Shown here: positions 1 to 5,839 of the stretch, one piece after another
Position numbering within the stretch: position 1 is the stretch's first letter
Layout: the number at the start of each line of letters is the position of its first letter
Source: Actinomycetes bacterium
GTDB taxonomy: Bacteria > Actinomycetota > Actinomycetes > Mycobacteriales > Micromonosporaceae
Reading direction: 5' to 3'
NCBI GenBank assembly: GCA_023437285.1
Contig: JAEZGP010000491.1
Span: forward strand, 1 to 5,839
DNA length: 5,839 nucleotides
The notes under the pieces: model-generated
Database searches by the model: none
Seen by the model: only the letters and a program-made list of their open reading frames with translations
Told to the model about the DNA's origin: nothing
Translations under genes and position numbers: made by a program

Positions 1-1
1 G

Positions 2-979
2 GCCCGCGCCGACGCGCGCCGGCACCGGGCCCACCTGCTGGCCAACACGTCGCGCGCCGCCGAGGTGATCGACGACCTGGTCGAGCTGGTGGCGTTGGCG
101 GAGGAGCGCGCGCCGCTGGGTGCCCGCCCGGGGTCGCGCAGCGACCTGACGAGCGCGCAGTTGCGCTTCGACCTGGCCGTGGCGTACCGCAACGCGGGGC
201 GGCTGCTCGACGCCGCCGAGATCGCCGAGGAGGCCGTGCCGGTGCTGGACGCGGCGGACCGGCCCGACCTGGCCGACCGGTGCCGGTACCTGTTGGCGTC
301 GGTGTACCGCGAGATGGGCGAGACCGACGGGGCGCTGGCCATGTTCGACCAGTTGGCGGTCAACCTGGACGGGTTCGACAACGCGCCGGCCCGCGGCCAG
401 ATGCACGAGGAGGCCGCCGAGATTCTCTACCGGCTCGACCGGGACGCCGACGCGGCGGCCCGGTTCCTCACGGCGGCGGAGACGTTCCGCTCCTGCGGGT
501 TGACGATCGACGAGGCGCGCTGCCGTCGGCTGGTCGCTTTGTCGTTGCGGTGGGCCGGGGACCCGGAGGCCGCGGTGGCGCGGCTCGCGGAGGCCGACGC
601 CGTCGTGGCCGCCTTCGACTCGGACGAGCCGCCGGCCCGGTGGGAGCGGGCGATGCTCGGGTACGACGGGGCGCGGGTGCTGCTCGGCGCCGACCGGCTC
701 GACGACGCGCTGGGCCGCCTCGACGGGGTGGCCGCCCGGTTCCGCTCGATCGACGCGTACGCCGAGGCGTTGCAGGTGGAGTTGTTCACGGGCGAGTTGC
801 TGCTGCGCCAGGGCCGGGCCGGGGAGGCGGAGGCGCAGTTGCGTCCCGTGCTGGCCGCCGCTCCGTCCGGTTCGGATCTGAGCCAGAACGCCGCGTGGCT
901 GCTGTGCGAGGCGCTGGAGGCGCGTGGCCGATCGGAGGAGGCACAACGCATCCGCGAGGAGTACGGCCTGGCCGAGTAG
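2..979 (+). CDS. Tetratricopeptide-repeat protein, 3' part (5' end outside window)
   Basis: The reading frame is open from base 2 to the TAG at 977-979, giving 325 visible residues. A GTG at 65 could serve as a start, but coding-like sequence (ARADARRHRAHLLANTSRAAE) continues upstream of it with no ribosome binding site, so I treat the gene as cut by the window edge. The visible part is almost all helical. It has about seven degenerate TPR units of 38-41 residues, recognisable by turns such as AYRNAGRLLDAAEIAEEAV, VYREMGETDGALAMF, LRWAGDPEAAVARL, LLLRQGRAGEAEAQL and EARGRSEEAQRI. No catalytic motif, signal peptide or membrane segment is visible. TPR arrays serve as protein-protein interaction scaffolds; the partner is unknown, and the missing N-terminus could carry another domain. 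The TetR gene starts 47 bases downstream. Confidence is high for the TPR fold and low for any specific role. Confidence 0.85.
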   Translation, partial: ARADARRHRAHLLANTSRAAEVIDDLVELVALAEERAPLGARPGSRSDLTSAQLRFDLAVAYRNAGRLLDAAEIAEEAVPVLDAADRPDLADRCRYLLASVYREMGETDGALAMFDQLAVNLDGFDNAPARGQMHEEAAEILYRLDRDADAAARFLTAAETFRSCGLTIDEARCRRLVALSLRWAGDPEAAVARLAEADAVVAAFDSDEPPARWERAMLGYDGARVLLGADRLDDALGRLDGVAARFRSIDAYAEALQVELFTGELLLRQGRAGEAEAQLRPVLAAAPSGSDLSQNAAWLLCEALEARGRSEEAQRIREEYGLAE

Positions 980-993
980 TTACCGTTGGGTAA
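980..993. promoter_or_regulatory. Palindrome TTACC-GTTG-GGTAA, candidate TetR-family operator
   Basis: This is a perfect 5-bp inverted repeat with a 4-base spacer. It starts one base after the TPR stop codon and lies 20 bases upstream of the candidate -10 of the TetR gene, so it covers roughly the -35 zone. TetR-family proteins commonly autoregulate through palindromes next to their own start. Assigning this palindrome to this protein is inference from position and symmetry. I found no second full copy in the window. Confidence 0.4.
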
Positions 994-1013
994 GAATCGG
1001 CTTGACCCGCGAG

Positions 1014-1019
1014 TAGGCT
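1014..1019 (+). promoter_or_regulatory. Candidate -10 element TAGGCT of a leaderless promoter for the TetR gene
   Basis: TAGGCT fits the actinobacterial TANNNT -10 pattern and lies 7 bases before the GTG at 1027, so transcription would begin at or next to the start codon. This explains the lack of a Shine-Dalgarno sequence in front of the gene. No convincing -35 is seen at 16-18 bases spacing. A TTGACC at 1002-1007 is too close to act as its -35. Confidence 0.5.
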
Positions 1020-1026
1020 GCAACGC

Positions 1027-1608
1027 GTGAGTGTGCAGACGCAGACCCCCCGCCGCCGGACCCGCCGCCAGGAGATCCTGGACATCGCGGTGCAGCTCTT
1101 CGCCAGCCGTGGCTACCACGGCGTCTCCATGGATGACATCGGTGCCGCCGCGGGCGTCACCGGCCCGGCGCTCTACCACCACTTCGCCGGCAAGGAGGCG
1201 ATGCTTGCCGCCGCGCTCACCCCGGTCAGCGAGCAGTTGCTGGCCGGCGGCCGCGAACGCATCGCCGCGCACGGCGACGACCCGGGCAGGACGCTGGACG
1301 AGCTGGTGCGGTTCCATGTCGACTTCGCCCTCGCCAACCCGTCGGTGATCACCCTGCACCTGCACGAGCTCGACCGCCTGCCCGAGGAGCCGCGCCGGCA
1401 GATCCGCCGGTTGCAGCGCCAGTACGTCGAGGAGTGGGTGGGCGTGCTGACCGCGTGCCGGCCGGAGCTGGCCGCCGCCGAGGCCCGCGTGCTGGCCCAC
1501 GCGGCGTTCGGTCTCATGAACTCCACCCCGTACGCGGGGGCGGAGTTGCCCGCCGACCGGCACGCGGAGCTGCTGCGCGGCGCCACGAAGGCCGCGCTCA
1601 CCGGATAG
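1027..1608 (+). CDS. TetR/AcrR-family transcriptional regulator
   Basis: The product has 193 residues, a typical TetR length. The N-terminal helix-turn-helix domain spans about residues 12-60 and shows the family pattern: RRQEILDIAVQLFASRGYHG, then SMDDIGAAAGVTGPALYHHF, then GKEAML. The C-terminal ligand-binding and dimerisation region (about 65-193) includes HLHELDRLPEEPRRQIRRLQ and a later AHAAFGLMNSTP segment. From memory this resembles regulators of acyl-CoA, fatty-acid or branched-chain amino-acid catabolism, but the ligand cannot be read from sequence. The start is GTG 1027, chosen because TAGGCT sits 7 bases upstream; GTG 1033 is an in-frame alternative that removes two residues. Its neighbours encode biotin carboxylase and, farther off, HMG-CoA lyase, so control of acyl-CoA metabolism is a reasonable inference. 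A palindrome at 980-993 may be its own operator. The stop codon abuts a DnaA-box-like sequence. Confidence 0.93.
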   Translation: MSVQTQTPRRRTRRQEILDIAVQLFASRGYHGVSMDDIGAAAGVTGPALYHHFAGKEAMLAAALTPVSEQLLAGGRERIAAHGDDPGRTLDELVRFHVDFALANPSVITLHLHELDRLPEEPRRQIRRLQRQYVEEWVGVLTACRPELAAAEARVLAHAAFGLMNSTPYAGAELPADRHAELLRGATKAALTG

Positions 1609-1707
1609 TTATCCACAGGGGTTGTGGATAGGTTGTGTGCGGTCGCGCACAGCCCGAAAGTTTCCGCTGTTCACGCCTGTGGATATCAGTGACGTGAATG
1701 TCCACAG
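1609..1707. promoter_or_regulatory. Cluster of four DnaA-box-like sequences
   Basis: Four 9-mers matching or one base off known DnaA boxes lie within 99 bases. Box 1 is TTATCCACA on + at 1609-1617, an exact match to the strong E. coli-type box. Box 2 is CTATCCACA on - at 1623-1631. Box 3 is ATATCCACA on - at 1678-1686. Box 4 is ATGTCCACA on + at 1698-1706, one base from the Streptomyces-type TTGTCCACA. Boxes 1 and 2 face each other, with TATCCACA and TGTGGATA forming a perfect 8-bp inverted repeat around GGGGT. Boxes 3 and 4 point apart, with CTGTGGA and TCCACAG forming a perfect 7-bp inverted repeat. These are sequence matches; DnaA binding is inferred. No dnaA, dnaN or long AT-rich stretch is adjacent, so this is probably not oriC. 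A titration site or DnaA-dependent control of the flanking genes is more plausible. Confidence 0.65.
1634..1651 (+). other. Stem-loop between the two DnaA-box pairs
   Basis: TGTGTGC (1634-1640) and GCGCACA (1645-1651) can form a 7-bp stem with one G-U pair and a GGTC loop. It lies 26 bases after the TetR stop codon with no T-run behind it. It could help end the TetR transcript or be part of the structure of the DnaA-box region; the sequence does not decide between these. Confidence 0.35.
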
Positions 1708-1733
1708 ACTCGCCAGTAACCGTGAGCTGGCCG

Positions 1734-1739
1734 TACCCT
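1734..1739 (+). promoter_or_regulatory. Possible -10 element TACCCT for accC
   Basis: TACCCT fits TANNNT and would place the transcript start near 1746, giving a leader of about 31 bases that contains the AGAAAGG ribosome binding site. There is no recognisable -35 at normal spacing. An inverted repeat GCCAG/CTGGC (1712-1716 and 1727-1731) lies just upstream and could be an operator. This is a weak, position-based call. Confidence 0.25.
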
Positions 1740-1760
1740 GACGACGCTCCCCGTTCCGCC

Positions 1761-1767
1761 AGAAAGG
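1761..1767 (+). promoter_or_regulatory. Ribosome binding site AGAAAGG for accC
   Basis: AGAAAGG ends 9 bases before the ATG at 1777 and supports that start. The protein then begins MIGSLLVANRGEIARRI, which aligns with the usual N-terminus of biotin carboxylases. Confidence 0.6.
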
Positions 1768-1776
1768 CCGTTCCCC

Positions 1777-3113
<1,337 letters not shown>

Positions 3114-3114
<1 letters not shown>

Positions 3115-3145
3115 TCCGCGCGCCGCCCGGGAGGGTGGCGCGGGT
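3114..3145 (+). terminator. GC-rich stem-loop after accC, candidate terminator
   Basis: Bases 3114-3121 pair with 3138-3145 (one T-G pair). Inside, CCC (3126-3128) and GGG (3133-3135) can form a second short stem around GGGA. The structure starts at the last base of the accC stop codon. There is no T-run, which is usual in high-GC actinobacteria. It overlaps, and is mutually exclusive with, the inverted repeat 3126-3161. Confidence 0.5.
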
Positions 3146-3161
3146 CGACTACCTTCCCGGG
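3126..3161. promoter_or_regulatory. 11-bp inverted repeat spanning the candidate peptidase promoter
   Basis: CCCGGGAGGGT (3126-3136) is complementary to ACCTTCCCGGG (3151-3161) apart from one G-T pair, with a 14-base spacer. The right arm contains most of a possible -10, TACCTT (3150-3155). It could be an operator for the peptidase gene, or an RNA hairpin that competes with the upstream terminator-like stem. Confidence 0.4.
3150..3155 (+). promoter_or_regulatory. Possible -10 element TACCTT for the peptidase gene
   Basis: TACCTT fits TANNNT. It would start transcription near 3161-3163, leaving a leader of about 26 bases that contains the GGGGAGG ribosome binding site. No clear -35 is seen. 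Confidence 0.35.
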
Positions 3162-3175
3162 TGTCGTATTCATCC

Positions 3176-3182
3176 GGGGAGG
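3176..3182 (+). promoter_or_regulatory. Ribosome binding site GGGGAGG that fixes the peptidase start at ATG 3188
   Basis: GGGGAGG is a strong Shine-Dalgarno match ending 5 bases before ATG 3188. An in-frame GTG at 3161 lies upstream of it and would put nine extra residues (through EAN) ahead of the positively charged signal-peptide start, so ATG 3188 is preferred. Confidence 0.7.
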
Positions 3183-3187
3183 CGAAT

Positions 3188-4885
3188 ATGCGAAGGCTTC
3201 GACCCATGGCCGCCGCACTGGGTGCGGCGGCCATTGTCGTGACGGCCCTACCCGCGCCGGCCCAGGCGGCGCCACGTGCGCGCGCCAACACACCTGGGAT
3301 CGAGCAGGGCAAAGCCCTCGGGATCGAGCGGGGCAAAGCGCCCGGGATCGCGTGGGGCGAGTGCCCGCCCCCGGCGCCGGACTCCTACCGCGACCCGCGC
3401 CAGGAGTGCGCCACGGTCAAGGTGCCGCTGGACTACCGCAAGCCGCACGGCCGCACGATCGACGTGGCGCTCTCGCGGGTCGCCACGTCGACGCGGGCCA
3501 AGCATCGCGGCGTCCTGCTGTCCAACCCGGGCGGTCCGGGCGGGTCCGGGCTCGACCTGCCCGGAGCGCTCGCGGTGCTGCTGCCCGCCAAGGTGCTCGA
3601 GCAGTACGACCTGATCGGGTTCGACCCGCGCGGCATCGGCCACAGCACTCCGGTGAGCTGCGGCGTCGACATGTCGCCGACCTCGGTCACCCTTCAGTTG
3701 CCGTACCCGTCGCCGGACGGCGACATCGCGCGCAACGTGGCGTACGCCCAGCGGACCGCCGCCGAGTGCGCGCGGCGCAACGGCTCCCTGCTGCCGCACA
3801 TCACGACCGCCAACACGGCCCGCGACATGGACCGCATCCGGTCGCTGCTCGGCGAGCCGAAGATCTCCTACTACGGCGGCTCGTACGGCAGTTACCTGGG
3901 TGCGGTCTACACGTCGCTGTTCCCGCAGCGTTCGGACCGCATCATCCTGGACAGCGGCGTCGACCCGGACCTCGTCTGGCGCGACATGTGGCGCACCTGG
4001 AGCGCCGCGGTCACCGAGCGGATCGAGGACTTCTACGCGTACGCCGCGAGCTACCCCGAGGTGTTCGGGCTCGGGGACACGCCGGCCGCCGTGCGTAGCA
4101 CGTACTCCGGGGTGGTCAAGGCCCTCGACAGGACGCCCCTGGACCTCGGCGACGGGCTGGTCCTCGACGGGAACTACCTGCGCGAGGTGACCCGGTCCCT
4201 GCTGTACGCCGACTTCTACCTGCCGCTGCTCGGAACGCTGGTCGCCGAGCTGGTGCCGGTGACCCAGGGCACGAGCGCCGACCTGCCGTCCGTGGCGACG
4301 GCGCTGCGGGCCACCGGGGCGCTGCGCAACCCGGCCGTCGAGGTGCCGGCCGACAACCAGATCTCGGCCCTGTACTCGGTGGTCTGCAACGACGCGGTCT
4401 GGCCCGGCTCGGTGGCCCGCCACGCCCACGACGTCGCGGCCGCGCGTAGAGCCTGGCCGCTGCTCAACGGCATGCCGTCGAACGTCTGGCCGTGCGCCTT
4501 CTGGCCGACCAAGCCGGTCGAGCGGCCCGTGGCGGTCACCGACCGGGGTCCGCGCAACGTGCTCGTCCTGCAGAACACCCGCGACCCCGCCACGCCGTGG
4601 GCCTCGGGCGTGGGGCTGCGCGAGGCGCTGGGCAAGCGGGCCGCGTTCGTCGGCGTCGACCAGGGCGGCCATGGCGCGTTCGCGCTGGGTACGTGCGCCG
4701 ACGCGGTCGTGGTCGAGTTCCTGGCCACGGGTGCGTTGCCGGCCCGCGACCGGTTCTGCGAGGGCGTAGCGCCGCCGTCGCCGCTGGCCCGCTCGCTGAT
4801 GACCCGGCCGTATCTGCCCGTCGGGCCGCTGGACGGCAGCGCCGTTCTGTTCGCCGCCGCCGCGAAGGCGCGCGGTACGAGCTGA
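3188..4885 (+). CDS. Secreted alpha/beta-hydrolase peptidase (S33, tripeptidyl aminopeptidase-like)
   Basis: The 565-residue product starts with a Sec-type signal peptide: MRRLRP, a hydrophobic stretch at about 8-21, and a likely cut after A27 (PAPAQA-A). The mature part matches the Streptomyces tripeptidyl aminopeptidase/SlpD-SlpE type of S33 hydrolases, which release short peptides from the N-terminus of extracellular peptides. Visible motifs are ECATVKVPLDY near the N-terminus, the oxyanion-loop motif NPGGPGGSG (113-121), nucleophile S232 in GGSYG, acid D466 in QNTRDPATPW and H495 in QGGHGAF. The region from about 440 to the end corresponds to the TAP-like C-terminal domain. No lipobox, membrane anchor or sorting signal is seen, so the enzyme is probably released. 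Residues 36-59 are three copies of an 8-residue unit. It has its own ribosome binding site and probably its own promoter, so it need not be co-transcribed with accC. The exact substrate is uncertain; an esterase in the same family is the alternative. Confidence 0.9.
   Translation: MRRLRPMAAALGAAAIVVTALPAPAQAAPRARANTPGIEQGKALGIERGKAPGIAWGECPPPAPDSYRDPRQECATVKVPLDYRKPHGRTIDVALSRVATSTRAKHRGVLLSNPGGPGGSGLDLPGALAVLLPAKVLEQYDLIGFDPRGIGHSTPVSCGVDMSPTSVTLQLPYPSPDGDIARNVAYAQRTAAECARRNGSLLPHITTANTARDMDRIRSLLGEPKISYYGGSYGSYLGAVYTSLFPQRSDRIILDSGVDPDLVWRDMWRTWSAAVTERIEDFYAYAASYPEVFGLGDTPAAVRSTYSGVVKALDRTPLDLGDGLVLDGNYLREVTRSLLYADFYLPLLGTLVAELVPVTQGTSADLPSVATALRATGALRNPAVEVPADNQISALYSVVCNDAVWPGSVARHAHDVAAARRAWPLLNGMPSNVWPCAFWPTKPVERPVAVTDRGPRNVLVLQNTRDPATPWASGVGLREALGKRAAFVGVDQGGHGAFALGTCADAVVVEFLATGALPARDRFCEGVAPPSPLARSLMTRPYLPVGPLDGSAVLFAAAAKARGTS
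3293..3364 (+). repeat. Three tandem 24-bp units inside the peptidase gene
   Basis: The units 3293-3316, 3317-3340 and 3341-3364 encode PGIEQGKA, LGIERGKA and PGIAWGEC. Units 1 and 2 agree at 20 of 24 bases, and units 2 and 3 at 16 of 24. The third unit merges into the conserved start of the mature enzyme (WGEC followed by PPPAP), so the first two look like in-frame duplications of it that have lost the W and C. Confidence 0.75.
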
Positions 4886-4899
4886 CGCCTCGGCGTCAG
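4882..4899 (+). terminator. First intergenic hairpin, overlapping the peptidase stop codon
   Basis: CTGACGCC (4882-4889) and GGCGTCAG (4892-4899) form a perfect 8-bp inverted repeat with a 2-base centre. The TGA stop codon lies in the left arm. No T-run follows. It could be a terminator or a 3'-end stabiliser, acting with the two hairpins behind it. Confidence 0.5.
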
Positions 4900-4913
4900 A
4901 TCCTGGGGAGGAT
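4900..4913 (+). other. Second intergenic hairpin, ATCCT-GGGG-AGGAT
   Basis: A perfect 5-bp inverted repeat with a GGGG loop directly abuts the first hairpin. It is weak alone; its interest lies in being the middle of a back-to-back series. Confidence 0.3.
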
Positions 4914-4916
4914 AGT

Positions 4917-4956
4917 CGCGCCCGGCTCGCGGTGGTCTCACCGCGGGTCGGGCGCG
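4917..4956 (+). terminator. Third intergenic hairpin, long GC-rich stem, candidate terminator
   Basis: The outer stem CGCGCCCG/CGGGCGCG (4917-4924 with 4949-4956) and the inner stem CGCGGTG/CACCGCG (4928-4934 with 4939-4945) are perfect. The three bases between them can also pair in RNA (G-U, C-G, U-G), giving an 18-bp stem with loop GTCT. It ends one base before the candidate -10 of the HMG-CoA lyase gene. There is no T-run, as is common in actinobacteria. It probably ends transcription from the peptidase gene; it may also act as a promoter-proximal DNA site. Confidence 0.6.
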
Positions 4957-4957
4957 C

Positions 4958-4963
4958 TAGCCT
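4958..4963 (+). promoter_or_regulatory. Candidate -10 element TAGCCT of a leaderless promoter for HMG-CoA lyase
   Basis: TAGCCT fits TANNNT and lies 6 bases before GTG 4970, the arrangement of leaderless actinobacterial genes. No ribosome binding site is seen at normal spacing. The spacing closely matches that of the TAGGCT in front of the TetR gene. Confidence 0.5.
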
Positions 4964-4969
4964 CAGGGT

Positions 4970-5839
4970 GTGGAGCTACCGCCAGCAGTGTCGCTGCGCG
5001 AGGTCGGGCCGCGCGACGGGTTGCAGAACGAGGACCCCGTCCCGACGGCCGCCAAGGTCGCGCTGCTCGATGCCCTGTCGACGACCGGCCTGCGACGCAT
5101 CGAGGCGGTGAGCTTCGTGCACCCCAAGGCCATCCCTCAGATGGCCGACGCGGACGAGGTCTGGGCGGCGGCGCACCAGGAGCCCGGCGTGCGCTACAGC
5201 GCGCTCGTACCGAACTCGCGCGGGGCGGCGCGGGCCCTCGCGGCCGGGTTCACCGACATCGAGGTGGTCGTCTCCGCGTCCGACACGCACAACCGCCGCA
5301 ACGTCAACCGCTCGACCGTCGAGTCGCTCGACGACATCACCGCCCTGATCGAGCAGGTCCACGACGCGGGCGGCGCCGTCGAGGTGATCGTGGCGACCAG
5401 CTTCGGCTGCCCGTACGAGGGCAACATCGCCCCCGAGCGGGTCGCCGGGATCGTCCGGCGCGTGCTGGCCGACGGTGCGGACCGCATCGCGTACGGCGAC
5501 ACGACCGGCATGGCGACGCCGCGCCGGGTCCGCGACCTGTTCGCTGCCGTCCCGCCGCCGACCTGGGTGCCCACGCTGCTGCACTTTCACAACACGCGCG
5601 GCACGGCGCTGGCCAACATCGGCACGGCGATGGGGCTGGGCGTCGTGGAGTTCGACGCGAGCGTCGGCGGCCTGGGCGGCTGCCCGTACGCCCCGGGGGC
5701 CAGCGGCAACGTGCCACCGAGGAGGTCGTGCACATGCTCGACGACATGGGCATCGAGACGGGCGTCAACCTCGACAAGCTGCTCGACGCGGCCCGCCTGG
5801 CGCAGAAGATCGTGGGACGCGACCTGCCCAGCGGCGTCC
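4970..5839 (+). CDS. mvaB: Hydroxymethylglutaryl-CoA lyase, frameshifted, 3' end outside window
   Basis: HMG-CoA lyase splits HMG-CoA into acetyl-CoA and acetoacetate, the last step of leucine breakdown. From GTG 4970 the frame encodes a typical TIM-barrel start: SLREVGPRDGLQNE (R15 and D16 match the catalytic Arg-Asp pair), VSFVHPKAIPQMADADEV, TSFGCPYEG, YGDTTGMATP, the metal-binding HFHNTRG (H205, H207) and the active-site loop GGLGGCPYAPGASGN with C238. After V248 (5711-5713) the frame gives an unrelated Arg/Ser-rich reading. One frame over, from 5716, the expected TEEVVHMLDDMGIETGVNLD continues to the edge. Restoring one base after 5713 would give NVATEEVV, so a single G appears to be missing. 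This may be a recent pseudogene or a sequence error. All catalytic residues precede the break, and the family is about 300 residues long, so only a short end lies outside. The frame read from 4970 meets no stop before the window ends. An upstream GTG at 4968 is out of frame. Confidence 0.9.
   Translation, partial: MELPPAVSLREVGPRDGLQNEDPVPTAAKVALLDALSTTGLRRIEAVSFVHPKAIPQMADADEVWAAAHQEPGVRYSALVPNSRGAARALAAGFTDIEVVVSASDTHNRRNVNRSTVESLDDITALIEQVHDAGGAVEVIVATSFGCPYEGNIAPERVAGIVRRVLADGADRIAYGDTTGMATPRRVRDLFAAVPPPTWVPTLLHFHNTRGTALANIGTAMGLGVVEFDASVGGLGGCPYAPGASGNVPPRRSCTCSTTWASRRASTSTSCSTRPAWRRRSWDATCPAAS
5711..5718 (+). other. Apparent one-base deletion (frameshift) in the HMG-CoA lyase gene
   Basis: The sequence reads GTGCCACC where the family pattern N-V/L-A-T-E would need GTGGCCACC. 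The frame changes from that of 4970 to the next one, and similarity resumes at once on the other side, so exactly one base is missing. No slippery heptamer typical of programmed frameshifting is visible at the site. Confidence 0.8.

Noticed and set aside
65..67. GTG 65 as the true start of the TPR protein
   Set aside because: The frame is open to the window edge with similar helical composition upstream, and no ribosome binding site precedes the GTG.
1002..1007. TTGACC as a -35 element for the TetR gene
   Set aside because: It is only 6 bases from TAGGCT; at normal spacing the -10 would fall at the GTG start codon, where no TANNNT is seen.
427..1563. Long - strand frame opposite the TPR and TetR genes
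   Set aside because: It spans two real + strand genes and their promoter, and its product resembles no known fold; treated as a shadow.
1609..1776. Chromosomal or plasmid replication origin
   Set aside because: DnaA-like boxes are present, but there is no adjacent dnaA, dnaN or rep gene, no extended AT-rich unwinding region, and only four boxes.
3161..3187. GTG 3161 as the start of the peptidase
   Set aside because: A strong GGGGAGG site correctly spaced before ATG 3188 and a standard signal peptide from that ATG favour the shorter form. A leaderless start at 3161 cannot be fully excluded, because TACCTT lies 5 bases upstream of it.
3248..4672. Long - strand frame (474 codons) opposite the peptidase gene
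   Set aside because: It is antisense to a well-supported gene with intact catalytic motifs; the low-complexity composition and length are explained by GC-rich codon bias.
5711..5730. Programmed ribosomal frameshift in HMG-CoA lyase
   Set aside because: No slippery sequence or stimulatory structure is evident, and the family is not known for recoding; a deletion or sequence error is simpler.

Overview
The window is very GC-rich DNA with strong G/C third-position bias, GTG starts and leaderless-looking promoters. This fits a high-GC actinomycete, possibly of the Micromonosporaceae; that placement is inferred from composition and gene content, not from a marker gene. All genes lie on the + strand and there is no gene-free stretch longer than about 170 bases.

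Layout: (1) the 3' part of a tetratricopeptide-repeat protein enters from the left edge and stops at 979. (2) A TetR-family regulator (1027-1608) follows, apparently read from a leaderless promoter with a TTACC-N4-GGTAA palindrome just upstream. (3) The 168-base gap 1609-1776 holds four DnaA-box-like sequences within 99 bases, the first touching the TetR stop codon. (4) A stand-alone biotin carboxylase subunit, AccC type (1777-3114), lacks the biotin carrier domain that many actinobacterial alpha subunits carry. (5) A secreted S33-type alpha/beta-hydrolase peptidase (3188-4885) has a signal peptide and a threefold 8-residue repeat just after it. (6) An intergenic region almost entirely made of three consecutive hairpins leads to (7) a hydroxymethylglutaryl-CoA lyase gene (4970 to the right edge) that carries an apparent one-base deletion near 5713 and runs off the window.

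How the genes may work together: biotin carboxylase plus HMG-CoA lyase next to a TetR regulator recalls the leucine/isovalerate (liu-type) catabolic clusters of actinobacteria, in which methylcrotonyl-CoA carboxylase precedes HMG-CoA lyase. The match is incomplete. No carboxyltransferase or biotin carrier is present, and a separately promoted secreted peptidase sits between the two. Each gene from the TetR onwards seems to have its own promoter region, so this is a loose neighbourhood, not a clear operon.

The observation most worth following is the DnaA-box cluster at 1609-1707, which is not beside dnaA or dnaN and could be a DnaA-titration or DnaA-regulated site. Next are the frameshift in the HMG-CoA lyase gene, the two intergenic hairpin arrangements and the internal repeat in the peptidase. 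I see no transposon, CRISPR array, RNA gene, defence system or other clearly novel multi-gene system.
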